32,436 nucleotides of DNA from Candidatus Diapherotrites archaeon CG08_land_8_20_14_0_20_34_12 (GCA_002779065.1 PEXL01000016.1:1-32436); one strand, 5' to 3'; shown: positions 1 through 7,557, counted from the first letter of the stretch. Numbers and translations: made by a program. Notes: a model not told the origin generated them from the sequence alone.

Positions 1-350
1 ATTTGGATATAAGAAACATAATAAAAGAATCATACTCAGCAAGAAACATAATGGATGCTTCCTGGAGTAACTTTTTACAGATGTTGAAATACAAGGCTGA
101 AAGCGCTGGTATTTCCTTTGTAAAAGTAAATCCAAGAGATACAACAAGCAAGTGTTACAAGTGCGGAACAATAGTTAAAAAACCATTATCTGAAAGAATA
201 CATAGATGCGCATGCGGCCTTGAAATAGACAGAGACTACAATGCAGCATTGAATATATTAAAATCTGGCCAGGAACTGGCCTTAGAGCCTTTGGAGCTTC
301 CTATTAAGGAAGTGATGAATCAGGAAGCTGCAGCCTTTAGGCTGCAGTAG
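1..350 (+). CDS. tnpB: TnpB-family RNA-guided nuclease / IS200-IS605 accessory protein, C-terminal part (5' cut by window)
   Basis: Only the last ~115 residues are present; the reading frame is open to the window edge, so the start lies outside. The fragment shows the TnpB C-terminal zinc ribbon, with Cys pairs at fragment residues 51/54 (CYKCG) and 69/71 (CAC), followed by the RuvC-III segment DRDYNAALNIL, whose Asp is part of the catalytic triad. TnpB proteins of this family are RNA-guided DNA nucleases encoded by IS200/IS605 or IS1341 elements; their guide RNA usually derives from the element's right end. A perfect hairpin overlaps the end of this gene, as expected for that end. No tnpA is visible, but it could lie upstream. 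The fragment cannot show whether the RuvC-I and RuvC-II acidic residues are intact. Confidence 0.9.
   Translation, partial: LDIRNIIKESYSARNIMDASWSNFLQMLKYKAESAGISFVKVNPRDTTSKCYKCGTIVKKPLSERIHRCACGLEIDRDYNAALNILKSGQELALEPLELPIKEVMNQEAAAFRLQ
328..347 (+). ncRNA. Perfect hairpin at tnpB 3' end; possible IS right-end / omega-RNA element
   Basis: CTGCAGCC, loop TTTA, GGCTGCAG: an 8-bp perfect stem ending one base before the TAG stop. In IS200/IS605 elements a subterminal hairpin marks the right end, and the guide RNA spans the tnpB 3' end. The adjoining TTCACTTAG could include the end of the element, but the boundary cannot be fixed without an empty-site comparison. Confidence 0.5.
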
Positions 351-363
351 TTCACTTAGTCTT

Positions 364-531
364 TTACAAGAATCTCTTTATTGCTATTACTATTATTATG
401 AATGCAATGCACAACCCCACAATAAGATATGGGCTTAATTTAGGGCCTGCTACTTCTGCATCAAAGAATCTCATTATGCCAATTTCACTAGTTGGGCTTG
501 AAACCCTATTTCCTCTGTTCAATTTCACCAA
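364..531 (-). CDS. secG: Sec61-beta / archaeal SecG subunit of the protein translocon
   Basis: A 55-residue protein of the archaeal Sec61-beta family, the small tail-anchored subunit of the SecYEG/Sec61 channel in the cytoplasmic membrane. The translation has the family layout: a short basic N-terminus, the cytosolic signature GIMRFFDAE followed by KLSP, then one hydrophobic helix (about residues 35-52) ending in KRFL. A ribosome binding site GGTGAT lies 3 nt before a TTG start at 531, the same spacing seen at other starts here (2137, 13142); GTG at 528 is the alternative. Its stop lies 14 bp from the tnpB stop, so the genes converge. This is a housekeeping gene beside a transposon end, suggesting the element inserted just downstream of it. 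Confidence 0.88.
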   Translation of the reverse strand: MVKLNRGNRVSSPTSEIGIMRFFDAEVAGPKLSPYLIVGLCIAFIIIVIAIKRFL

Positions 532-927
532 TTTATCACCATTTATAGGATATAGTAAAAAACATTAATTTTTGAATTTATTTGGTCTTTTACTACCACT
601 TAAAGCAATGCTTTAAGGGTACAATTAAATCCTTTTGGATTTAATTTGTATCTAGTAAGAGACAATTTTGCTCAATTATTTGGATCTCTTACTATAATTA
701 ACTATTTATACACCAATTATTATAAATGTTTATATTGCCGCCTTTTCTTTCTTTTTGCTAAAAAGAAAGAACCAAGTAAACCAAAGTTTACTGGTCCAAT
801 AAAATTCCTTGGGAATTTTATTTGGAAATGTAGGTTGCAATTAAAATCCAAAAACGGATTTTAATGCACAATAAAACCGTTAGGTTTTATTTGTGCCAAA
901 AGAAAGAAAAGAATAAGGTGTAAATAA
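532..927. repeat. Divergent spacer filled with a cluster of near-perfect hairpins
   Basis: I see no convincing gene in these ~400 bases, which lie between two divergent genes. They contain at least nine inverted repeats: 553-595 and 653-694 (long loops), 599-617, 623-646, 747-769, 771-795, 799-821, 840-865 and 866-896. Four short-loop hairpins (623, 799, 840, 866) are A/T-rich stems closed at the loop by CC/GG. The units at 553 and 653 are 100 bp apart and homologous: both stems begin TAGTAA and both loops carry ATTTGG, but the inner stem is AA/TT in one and GAGA/TCTC in the other, a pair-preserving change. A 72-codon frame at 646-864 is a by-product of the repeats. Confidence 0.75.
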
Positions 928-1962
928 ATGGCTTTGATTAAACAAGGTTTTTTTGGTTTTCAATTAGATGTAAAATCTATGATTCCTTTGGCTGCGGTAC
1001 TTGTTCTTGCATTCATACTTCTTTTTGTACTTACCTGGACTAATACGTTCCATTGCAAATCCTTGCCTGGATGGTGTGATGTTTATTATTCAATTAAAAA
1101 TGCAGTATTCTATGGGGATATGGGAATAAAATCACAGCCAAAAGTAGCGATTGTTTATGGTGATGATGGTTTAGGCGATCCATATGCTTTGCAAACATTA
1201 ATTTCAGATATTGCAAGCATAAAAGGCCAAAAACCAGATATGCTTAATATTAAGTTTTTGAGTTTAGGCAATCTGAAACAATATGATATGATAATAGTAG
1301 ATCGTGCAAGAACCATGTCAACAGAACACGTAAGCATGTTTGTTACTTATGCTAACCAAGGCGGAAAACTTGTCTGGACCGGGGATGCAGGGGCACAATT
1401 GCCAAAAAGTGAAAATCCCGAACAATATCTGCTTTATGAGGATGAAACAACAAAAAACCCAGATACCCCACATAATGTAATAAATCCCTGGGCAAGAAAA
1501 TTAGGCACAAAGATGGTTTTGCTTAATGAATTGCTTTCAGTAAATTATCGCGGCAATTACTGCGATTTTAAGCCATGCATGCCTGTAATTAATTGCGATG
1601 GCAAGCTTGTTGCAATTAATAAAAAGCATCCTTTGGTTTATGGTTTAAGCCCGATTTTAGAATTCTGTTTTGTAGGTAAAAATAGTTTCTCGCTTGTAAC
1701 AATAATTGGGAAGAATCCAAGCACAACTGTTTTAAGCGCGGAAATGGGTTCAAACATATTTGATGAATCCCAAACTAATTATGGAAATATTATGCCATTA
1801 ATTGTCCTGACTTCTAAATCAAGCATTCTTACTTTAAATATCGGGGAGAATGTTGCTTACTATGCCTTGCCCCCGGAATATTATGCTTATTCTTCTATAG
1901 ATGATAAGCACAGATATTATTCTTTAATAGAGAATCTTTATTATGGAATGTTATTTGGTTAG
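928..1962 (+). CDS. Membrane-anchored protein with class-I-glutamine-amidotransferase-like extracytoplasmic region
   Basis: 344 residues. One N-terminal transmembrane helix at about residues 19-37 anchors a large domain predicted outside the membrane. That domain begins with an alpha/beta segment (KVAIVYGDD, then YDMIIVDRAR, then QGGKLVWTGDAG) resembling the flavodoxin-like or ThuA/GATase-1-like fold used by GldG-type and DUF4350-type proteins, but no catalytic Cys-His-Glu triad is apparent. The start ATG has AAGGTG 8 nt upstream. The next gene has the same plan (single helix, strand, then a KKGGKLVTVMDSG motif), so they look like diverged paralogues or partners. Exact function unknown. Confidence 0.7.
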   Translation: MALIKQGFFGFQLDVKSMIPLAAVLVLAFILLFVLTWTNTFHCKSLPGWCDVYYSIKNAVFYGDMGIKSQPKVAIVYGDDGLGDPYALQTLISDIASIKGQKPDMLNIKFLSLGNLKQYDMIIVDRARTMSTEHVSMFVTYANQGGKLVWTGDAGAQLPKSENPEQYLLYEDETTKNPDTPHNVINPWARKLGTKMVLLNELLSVNYRGNYCDFKPCMPVINCDGKLVAINKKHPLVYGLSPILEFCFVGKNSFSLVTIIGKNPSTTVLSAEMGSNIFDESQTNYGNIMPLIVLTSKSSILTLNIGENVAYYALPPEYYAYSSIDDKHRYYSLIENLYYGMLFG

Positions 1963-2038
1963 GGAATATCCATTAACCGCAGAGAAACATATTTAAAGGA
2001 GAAAAGTGTTTAGATAATATTAAGTATATGTTCTAAAA

Positions 2039-2081
2039 TGTGGCTTTCCTGCTGTTTGCAGGCAACCACAATATATAAAAA
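2039..2081 (+). promoter_or_regulatory. Two-tier hairpin followed by a TATA-like box
   Basis: TGTGG (2039-2043) pairs with CCACA (2066-2070), enclosing CCTGC/GCAGG (2048-2052/2058-2062). The structure probably ends the upstream transcript. ATATATAAAA at about 2071-2080 is a good archaeal TATA box for the gene at 2137, placing a transcription start near 2100-2105 and leaving a leader that contains the AAAGGTGAT ribosome binding site. Confidence 0.5.
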
Positions 2082-2136
2082 CAAATAATCGCATAATTAA
2101 CATATTAATTATAAATAATTAAAAAAAGGTGATTTG

Positions 2137-2979
2137 GTGGCATATCCGGAAGAAGAAGGAGGAGCAGATGTTGGTGCATCTTATAATTATGCGCCTTCAA
2201 GATTTGGTCGTAATTTAGAAGGATTAATTCCCTTGATTCTTATTATTGTTATTGCAGCAGTGGCAGGGGGTTATTTGGGCTTATGGGATATTCCCTATGT
2301 TATGGAGCACAAAGCCACTAAAATGTTAATTGTTGGCCAGCCTAGTTTAGAAACTTTGTCTGTATTTGATCAGTCAAAAGATTTGGTTGGCTATGTAACT
2401 AAAAGCGCTGAAAGCCTTAAATTAAATCCTAAAGAATATATTGCACAGTATAATATTGTTTGGTTAGATCAGTCAAATATACAGCCAGAGGGAGCAAAAT
2501 ATATTCCAAGACAGTTAGGAGAAGCATTGACTGAATATGTAAAAAAAGGCGGTAAATTAGTAACAGTAATGGATAGTGGAGTATTTAGAAAAGGAGATAT
2601 TAGCATTGTTGGATGGGAAGGTACATTCCAAAGTGATGTAGTTCCAGCGAAATGTGAAGCAGATTATGTCGGGAATCCGAGTTGCTTGAATGCGATAATT
2701 GTTCCACAGGCAGAAATTTGGTCTGCAGATCCAGATCACCCCATCATGAAGGGAATTACAGTTATACCGGCTATTCCCACATTGCCTAAGCTCTCATTAA
2801 CTACTTTTAATGTGACGCCTAATGGCTATGAAGTAGCATATATACAATCAACAGCAACACCAGAATCATATCCTGGAATCATTGAAAAAAGATTGTTGTT
2901 GGGTAAGAGTATTTACATTAATTATAATCCAGGGATTGCCCCAGGAGTATTACAAAATATATTAGTATACTTAAGATAA
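2137..2979 (+). CDS. Membrane-anchored protein, paralogue-like partner of the preceding gene
   Basis: 280 residues starting at GTG 2137, with GGTGAT ending 3 nt upstream; an in-frame TTG three bases earlier is too close to the ribosome binding site. About 30 polar N-terminal residues precede one transmembrane helix (about 30-48). An alpha/beta domain follows with KMLIVGQPS, YNIVWLDQS and KKGGKLVTVMDSG, the same strand-helix order as the preceding protein, again without a recognisable catalytic triad. A DPDHPIMKGI motif resembles the HP-hhhG segment of GATase-like and ThuA-like proteins. It has its own TATA box and is co-directional with Alba. Function unknown; a paired surface or sensor complex is only an inference. 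Confidence 0.7.
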   Translation: MAYPEEEGGADVGASYNYAPSRFGRNLEGLIPLILIIVIAAVAGGYLGLWDIPYVMEHKATKMLIVGQPSLETLSVFDQSKDLVGYVTKSAESLKLNPKEYIAQYNIVWLDQSNIQPEGAKYIPRQLGEALTEYVKKGGKLVTVMDSGVFRKGDISIVGWEGTFQSDVVPAKCEADYVGNPSCLNAIIVPQAEIWSADPDHPIMKGITVIPAIPTLPKLSLTTFNVTPNGYEVAYIQSTATPESYPGIIEKRLLLGKSIYINYNPGIAPGVLQNILVYLR

Positions 2980-2986
2980 CCGAATA

Positions 2987-3018
2987 GAGTGTAAACACTC
3001 AACAAGGTTTCTTGAAAC
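2987..3018 (+). other. Two small hairpins between the membrane-protein gene and alba
   Basis: GAGTGT-AA-ACACTC (2987-3000) and GTTTC-TT-GAAAC (3007-3018) lie just after the upstream stop and before the alba ribosome binding site. They may end the upstream mRNA or structure the alba leader. Confidence 0.4.
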
Positions 3019-3053
3019 AAACAAAAATACGTCTTAAATTGGAGGTGTACACA

Positions 3054-3356
3054 ATGGCAGAAGAAAGTACAGCAATGGCTGAAAGAAGTGCAGATAACAC
3101 AATATATGTAGGTAAAAAAGATACAATGGCTTATGTGTTAGCGGTTGTAACCCAGATGAATCAAGGTATGAACGAGGTAGTAATTAAAGCTAGGGGAAAA
3201 GCAATCAGCCGAGCAGTAGATGTTGCTGAGATTGTGAAGAATAAATTCTCAACCGATGCAAGAATCGAATCAATTATTACCAGCACTGAAGAAGTGGAAT
3301 CAGACGAAGGTAAATCAGTAAAGGTATCAGCAATTGAGATAAGGGTTGTAAAGTAA
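3054..3356 (+). CDS. albA: DNA/RNA-binding chromatin protein Alba
   Basis: 100 residues from ATG 3054, which has a strong GGAGGTG 5 nt upstream; longer frames starting at TTG 3012 lack such a site. The sequence follows the Alba fold: [17 protein letters not shown] with the central DNA-contacting Lys pair, then [25 protein letters not shown], then the loop and strand ending AIEIRVVK. Alba dimers coat archaeal DNA and also bind RNA, and are abundant. The very good ribosome binding site fits high expression. A T-rich tract just after the stop (about 3357-3410) is a plausible archaeal terminator. Confidence 0.96.
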   Translation: MAEESTAMAERSADNTIYVGKKDTMAYVLAVVTQMNQGMNEVVIKARGKAISRAVDVAEIVKNKFSTDARIESIITSTEEVESDEGKSVKVSAIEIRVVK

Positions 3357-3410
3357 CTTTTTATTTAATTCTGATTTAACCTTTATTTTTCTTTTTTTTC
3401 TTATTTTTAT
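3357..3410 (+). terminator. T-rich terminator after alba
   Basis: Repeated T-runs, including TTTTTTTT near 3391, directly follow the alba stop codon. Archaeal RNA polymerase terminates at oligo-T tracts without needing a hairpin. Confidence 0.55.
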
Positions 3411-3778
3411 GCATTTAACCCTAACAACTCTAACCTAATTAAACTGTTTTCAGTTTGTACTATTTTCCCAATGTACCAAAATTCCTTTATAAATCAAAGG
3501 TGACTATCTTTTCTGGAAAGGCAATGTTTTCATTTCCCTCACAGTTTTAAATTCATAACCTTTCCCAAGGTGTCAAATAAACAGTAATGAAAAAATACTT
3601 TTGATTTTTGAAAGTAATTATCAATATACGTTTGGCATCTTGTCTCTCCTTTTTATTTTTATTCTGTTTTTTTAAATAAATTTTAAACTCCCAAGTTTAT
3701 TAAAAATAAACCTTAGTTCTATTAATCACTTTAATCAGTATTATTGTAGGATAAGGAGAGTTGGAAAAAACGCAGATT
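3411..3778. other. Gene-free spacer with a candidate structured RNA
   Basis: No credible coding frame on either strand. The notable part is 3566-3642: a 12-nt arm CAAGGTGTCAAA pairs with TTTGGCATCTTG over its whole length if two G-U pairs are allowed, which works only for RNA copied from the plus strand. Inside, TACTTT (3596-3601) pairs with AAAGTA (3611-3616). T-rich sequence follows (3649-3676), as after an RNA gene. On the minus strand GGAGAG precedes an ATG that opens only five codons. Confidence 0.4.
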
Positions 3779-3804
3779 GGGCAAGCTTAAACAGCAGCTT
3801 GCCC
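3779..3804 (-). terminator. Hairpin terminator directly after the methyltransferase gene
   Basis: GGGCAAGCT (3779-3787) and AGCTTGCCC (3796-3804) form a 9-bp perfect stem that begins at the stop codon of the minus-strand gene. On that strand a run of six T follows about ten bases later. Confidence 0.6.
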
Positions 3805-4607
3805 TATCCCTCTTTTATGCCGGTCATTACAAAGAAAGCACCCCTCCTTCCCAATACCCAGCTTAATTCCGATACTTCCAACATCTTTCCCAAATCCGGT
3901 TTTGAACTTATGAATTTTATTCTATTTTTTCTGAACCAGCCTTTTACTTCCCTTGCAGAATGATAGGATTCATGCGGATGTGCATATTTATCTGCTAACC
4001 AAATAATGCCCTGTTTAGGCATTTCACCAAAAAAGAATAATTTTCTTGCCAGATTCATGCGTTTTTCAAAATTTTCCCCAGCTATAACATTTACTATTTT
4101 TCTTTTAATCCTGTGCCTTATCCTTCCTATGCGATTATATAACCCAATGCTAATCAACCCATTATCTTTTACTAATCTAACAAGATTTTCAAATCCTTTT
4201 TTTGGATTAGAAGTGTGGTGCAAAACACCATAAGAAATTACCAGGTCAAATTTTGTTTTTTGTGAGAAAGCAATGCTCAAAATATCGCTTTGTATTAAAT
4301 CCCAGTTTTTAATATCAAGCCTTTTCTTTAATTCCTCTGCTTTTTTTAAAGATGCATTGCTTATGTCAATTCCAACAACCTTTGCCCCGCACAAAGCCAG
4401 GGACGCGCCCAATTCACCAGTGCCGCAGCCTGCTTCCAGAATAAACTTTCCTTTAAAAAAATCCAAATCCTTTTCACCAATTGCATTTAACACCCATTTT
4501 GCATATGTTTCCATGCCTTTTCTTCTTGTTACATTCCTGCTCGGGTAAGGATATTTTTCATACAGGCTTTTTACTTTTTTTAATATTTCATCAGCCATTT
4601 TCTTCAC
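3804..4607 (-). CDS. Class I SAM-dependent methyltransferase
   Basis: 267 residues counted from GTG 4607; an in-frame ATG at 4598 (giving MADEILKK) is equally plausible. Motif I, the glycine-rich SAM loop, is LEAGCGTGELG (about 57-67), the acidic residue binding the ribose is in VVGIDIS (about 79-83), and LVISYGVLHHTSNP is the motif IV-V region. The N-terminal LYEKYPYPSR occurs in a subset of methyltransferases that act on small molecules or lipids. The C-terminal ~70 residues probably shape the substrate pocket. Substrate unknown. It is a single-gene unit, divergent from pdxS. Confidence 0.88.
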   Translation of the reverse strand: MKKMADEILKKVKSLYEKYPYPSRNVTRRKGMETYAKWVLNAIGEKDLDFFKGKFILEAGCGTGELGASLALCGAKVVGIDISNASLKKAEELKKRLDIKNWDLIQSDILSIAFSQKTKFDLVISYGVLHHTSNPKKGFENLVRLVKDNGLISIGLYNRIGRIRHRIKRKIVNVIAGENFEKRMNLARKLFFFGEMPKQGIIWLADKYAHPHESYHSAREVKGWFRKNRIKFISSKPDLGKMLEVSELSWVLGRRGAFFVMTGIKEG

Positions 4608-4709
4608 ATTTTTGTTTGACCATTGTATCCAATTCTTTTAAATAAGTAATTACTACTATTACATTATTAATTCTAATTAATATTTGCAATATGGGTAAAG
4701 AGTGGTTTT

Positions 4710-5585
4710 ATGAAGATTACGAAAAGGATGAAGGTTAATTATGGCCTTGCACAAATGTTAAAAGGCGGGGTAATAATGGATGTAACAAGCGCTGCACAGG
4801 CAAGGATAGCTGAAAAAGCCGGGGCAGTTGCTGCTATGGCTCTTGAAAGAGTGCCTGCTGATATAAGAAAGCAGGGAGGCATAGCCAGGATGGCCGATCC
4901 TACCATAGTTAAGGAGATTATGGAGTCTGTTTCCATCCCTGTAATGGCAAAGGTAAGGATAGGGCATTTTGCTGAAGCACAGATATTGCAGGAATTAGGC
5001 GTTGATTTTATTGATGAATCTGAGGTATTAACACCAGCAGATAACCGTTATCACATTCCTAAATTAGATTTTAATGTGCCTTTTGTTTGCGGAGCCACTT
5101 GTTTAGGCGAGGCTTTAAGAAGAATTAAAGAAGGGGCTTCTATGCTAAGGACAAAGGGAGAGGCAGGAACCGGCAATATTATTGAAGCAGTAAAGCACAT
5201 ACGCATGATTAATGAAGAAATTGCTTTGTTAAAAGGAAATAGAAAATTGCAAAAAACATTTGCAGTAAGGGAAAGGGTTCCTTTAGATATGGTAAAAGAT
5301 ATTGCAAAGAATCAAAAATTGCAGGTAGTTAATTTCGCTGCCGGCGGAATAGCAACTCCAGCTGATGCTTCTTTGGTTATGCAGTTAGGGGTTGAAGGAG
5401 TTTTTGTTGGTTCTGGCATTTTTAAATCATCAGATCCTGAAAGAAGGGCAGCAGCAATTGTTGAAGCCACAACTAATTTCAATAATCCTAAAATATTAGC
5501 AAGGGTTTCATCCGGTTTAGGGGAAGCAATGCCTGGTTTAGATATTAAAGATTTAGATATTAAGTATGCTGAACGAGGATGGTAG
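4710..5585 (+). CDS. pdxS: Pyridoxal 5'-phosphate synthase, lyase/synthase subunit PdxS
   Basis: 291 residues, full length for the family. PdxS makes PLP from ribose 5-phosphate, glyceraldehyde 3-phosphate and ammonia supplied by PdxT, as a dodecamer. The key residues are at canonical positions: Asp24 (VIMDV), Lys81 (AKVRIGH), which forms the first Schiff base, and Lys149 ([10 protein letters not shown]), the second. [13 protein letters not shown] and GVFVGSGIF form the phosphate-binding end of the TIM barrel. pdxT overlaps its last 20 bases, so the two subunits are probably translationally coupled. This is the DXP-independent B6 route, usual in archaea. Confidence 0.98.
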   Translation: MKITKRMKVNYGLAQMLKGGVIMDVTSAAQARIAEKAGAVAAMALERVPADIRKQGGIARMADPTIVKEIMESVSIPVMAKVRIGHFAEAQILQELGVDFIDESEVLTPADNRYHIPKLDFNVPFVCGATCLGEALRRIKEGASMLRTKGEAGTGNIIEAVKHIRMINEEIALLKGNRKLQKTFAVRERVPLDMVKDIAKNQKLQVVNFAAGGIATPADASLVMQLGVEGVFVGSGIFKSSDPERRAAAIVEATTNFNNPKILARVSSGLGEAMPGLDIKDLDIKYAERGW

Positions 5586-6171
5586 TCTGCTTACTATCGG
5601 AGTGCTTGCCCTGCAAGGCAGTTTTGCAGAGCATATTGCAGCATTAAAGAAATGCAAAGTAAATACAAGGGAAGTTCGCCTGCCTTCAGATATTGAAGGT
5701 CTTTCCGGTTTGATTATTCCTGGAGGGGAATCTACTGCTATAAGAACTCTTTTGCAGGTTTCAGGATTGGATAAAGCAATTATTAAAGCAAAAGATAAAG
5801 GGTTGAAATTTTTTGGCACATGCGCTGGTGCAATCCTTCTTTCCAGTAAAATAGAAGGAGAATCAAACTATTCTTTTGGTTTTATTGGTGCCGTTGTTTC
5901 AAGGAATGCTTATGGCAGGCAGCTTTATTCTTTTGAAAAAGAATTTGATATAAAAAATATTGGAAAATTTAATGTTATTTTTATCAGGGCGCCAAAAATT
6001 CTTTATGTCGGGAAAGATGTTGAAATTTTAGCAAGGGATGGCCGTGATATTATTCTTGCTGAGAATGATTCCTGCTTAATAGCAACATTCCATCCAGAAC
6101 TTACTGGTGATTTAAGGATTCACAAATATTTTATAAATAAAATTAGTAAGAATAAGAATGCTAAAAAATAG
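5566..6171 (+). CDS. pdxT: Pyridoxal 5'-phosphate synthase, glutaminase subunit PdxT
   Basis: 201 residues. PdxT hydrolyses glutamine and channels ammonia to PdxS. The class I glutamine amidotransferase triad is intact: nucleophile Cys86 in FGTCAGA, and His176 and Glu178 in TFHPEL. The oxyanion/substrate region IPGGEST is at 51-57 and the family start [13 protein letters not shown] is at 11-23. The ATG lies inside the pdxS end (20-base overlap), giving a ten-residue leader before the conserved core, so the start is fixed by coupling rather than by a ribosome binding site. The basic tail [10 protein letters not shown] is a lineage extension. Confidence 0.97.
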   Translation: MLNEDGSLLTIGVLALQGSFAEHIAALKKCKVNTREVRLPSDIEGLSGLIIPGGESTAIRTLLQVSGLDKAIIKAKDKGLKFFGTCAGAILLSSKIEGESNYSFGFIGAVVSRNAYGRQLYSFEKEFDIKNIGKFNVIFIRAPKILYVGKDVEILARDGRDIILAENDSCLIATFHPELTGDLRIHKYFINKISKNKNAKK

Positions 6172-6251
6172 CCCAAATACGGCAAGAATATAAAAAGCAG
6201 CCTCCCTTTATGAGAAAGAAAGGCCCTGATTGTTATTAAAAATTATTTCAG

Positions 6252-6300
6252 ACAAAATCTGATGATTTTGTAACAGTAAAAAATCTTTAGATTTTTTACT
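6252..6300. terminator. Tandem hairpins, bidirectional terminator between convergent genes
   Basis: Two perfect hairpins three bases apart: ACAAAATC-TGAT-GATTTTGT (6252-6271), then a 12-bp stem with a two-base loop (6275-6286/6289-6300). The second includes the stop codon of the minus-strand gene. They sit between convergent pdxT and that gene and supply T-runs for both strands. Their design (A/T-rich stem, G-C pairs next to the loop) resembles the hairpins at 623-896. Confidence 0.65.
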
Positions 6301-7306
6301 TTCTCAAGAAGCCGAGTAAAGTAAATCCTTTCTTCTCTTTTGGTTCTGATCCTGGCTCTTTATAAGCCCATTTTCCCTTACCCTTTTGCTCTACTGCTCT
6401 TGCTAATTCTTTACTTTCATATGAATTGCTAGCGAATAACATATCATCCCCACCTCTAACTCCGCTTTTATCTAATACTAACAATATTAATGCGATTACT
6501 ATAATAATCCCACCTAAAACCCCGATCCAGAAAGGATTTAAAATACTGCTTGCTGTAGAAGCAAGGCCTGCCCATACAGGTTTATTTTTCTCTTCTAATG
6601 CTTCTTTTTGTACATTTAAATCCTGCTTTACTGTATCCAGATTTTTTAATAATTCATTAATCTCATCTGCTGTTTTTGTGTCAGAACTGCCCAACTTTTT
6701 TGCTTCCAAATCAAGGAGTTCAACATTCTTTGAGATTTTATCGAGCTGGCTGTTTAATGATTCAATTGAACCCTGTTTTTCTTTTAATATATTTTTCAGT
6801 TCATCAATTGTTTTATTGATGTTATCAGTTGTTGTTGAAAAATCATTCAGCTTTTTTTCAAGTTGGGTATTCAATTCACGCAATTTGTTCAATTCAAATG
6901 TCATTTCATTCCTAAAAGAATCTGATAATGGGTTAAATACTGAAAAATCTCTTGAAGTTGTATTCTGCAAAGCATCGCTTTTGAACCCATCTACCTTAAT
7001 CATATAAGAGCCAGCATTTAAACCAACCATTGCGATTACAATAGCAGTATCTGTTGTATTATATGCCTTAATTACTTGGCTTGATATTGCCTCTAAACTA
7101 ATTACATGGCCATCAGCAATATATATTTTCAAAATCTGCTGGTCACCTAAATAAACAATTGCTTTGTCTATTGTTGTGTCTACATTTAGATTAAAACTCC
7201 AGGCAGTATTTGCACTTATTGACTGTGAACCTGAAATTTCAAGTGCAAATGCTGAATTTATTAAAAAAACTGCTGCAATTAAGAAGGCAAAAATCCTTAT
7301 CTTCAT
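6296..7306 (-). CDS. Secreted coiled-coil protein with C-terminal membrane anchor
   Basis: 336 residues. A clear signal peptide (about 1-21, ending NSAFA) is followed by a beta-rich region (22-125) resembling an Ig-like or archaeal surface-protein domain with several N-x-T/S glycosylation sequons. A long coiled coil follows (about 130-240, many Leu/Ile heptads and Asn/Gln/Lys), then one transmembrane helix (about 257-279) and a charged cytoplasmic tail with KGKGKWAYKEP. The layout suggests a stalk-like cell-surface protein projecting from the membrane. GGGGTG lies 6-10 nt before the ATG. No enzyme motif seen. The hairpin at its stop probably ends the message. Confidence 0.75.
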   Translation of the reverse strand: MKIRIFAFLIAAVFLINSAFALEISGSQSISANTAWSFNLNVDTTIDKAIVYLGDQQILKIYIADGHVISLEAISSQVIKAYNTTDTAIVIAMVGLNAGSYMIKVDGFKSDALQNTTSRDFSVFNPLSDSFRNEMTFELNKLRELNTQLEKKLNDFSTTTDNINKTIDELKNILKEKQGSIESLNSQLDKISKNVELLDLEAKKLGSSDTKTADEINELLKNLDTVKQDLNVQKEALEEKNKPVWAGLASTASSILNPFWIGVLGGIIIVIALILLVLDKSGVRGGDDMLFASNSYESKELARAVEQKGKGKWAYKEPGSEPKEKKGFTLLGFLRK

Positions 7307-7410
7307 TTATACTACACCCCGAATATCCGTTATTATTGCTAAGATTAATGTTAAAATTGTTTAAAAAGAATGTGGTTGACTATCTTTGTATTGATTTTTT
7401 GTTTTTTAAA

Positions 7411-7482
7411 GGGCCTGTGGTCTATTGGTGTGATGTCGCTTTCACAGAGCGAAGATAAGCGGTTCGATTCCGCTCAGGCCCA
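7411..7482 (+). tRNA. tRNA-Val (anticodon CAC)
   Basis: A full cloverleaf can be drawn. Acceptor GGGCCTG (7411-7417) pairs with CAGGCCC (7475-7481), discriminator A at 7482. The D stem is short. Anticodon stem TCGCT/AGCGA (7436-7440/7448-7452) holds loop TTCACAG with anticodon CAC, reading GUG. The variable loop is AGATA, and T stem AGCGG/CCGCT holds loop TTCGATT (7463-7469). No intron and no encoded CCA. A T-rich stretch precedes it and a long palindrome follows 11 bases after its end. Confidence 0.95.
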
Positions 7483-7492
7483 TTTCGCCTTT

Positions 7493-7514
7493 CTTTTTCT
7501 TTGCAAAGAAAAAG
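7493..7514 (+). repeat. 22-bp perfect palindrome after tRNA-Val (pyrimidine/purine arms)
   Basis: Arm CTTTTTCTTTG is followed directly by its reverse complement. The same type, a C/T-only arm and an A/G-only arm, occurs at 747-769 (10-bp arms) and 21451-21498 (14-bp arms). It could terminate the tRNA transcript or be a dispersed repeat. Confidence 0.55.
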
Positions 7515-7557
7515 AGAAAATAGTTAACCTTTAATTAAGTTAATTGCTACTATTTTT

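Noticed and set aside
646-864. 72-codon open frame on the plus strand
   Set aside because: It is made of the hairpin arms (runs such as FLFAKKKE mirror a C/T-A/G palindrome), starts at TTG without a ribosome binding site, and has no protein-like domain.
3012-3053. Longer alba start at TTG
   Set aside because: GGAGGTG sits right before ATG 3054 and Alba proteins begin near that Met; the extension has no such support.
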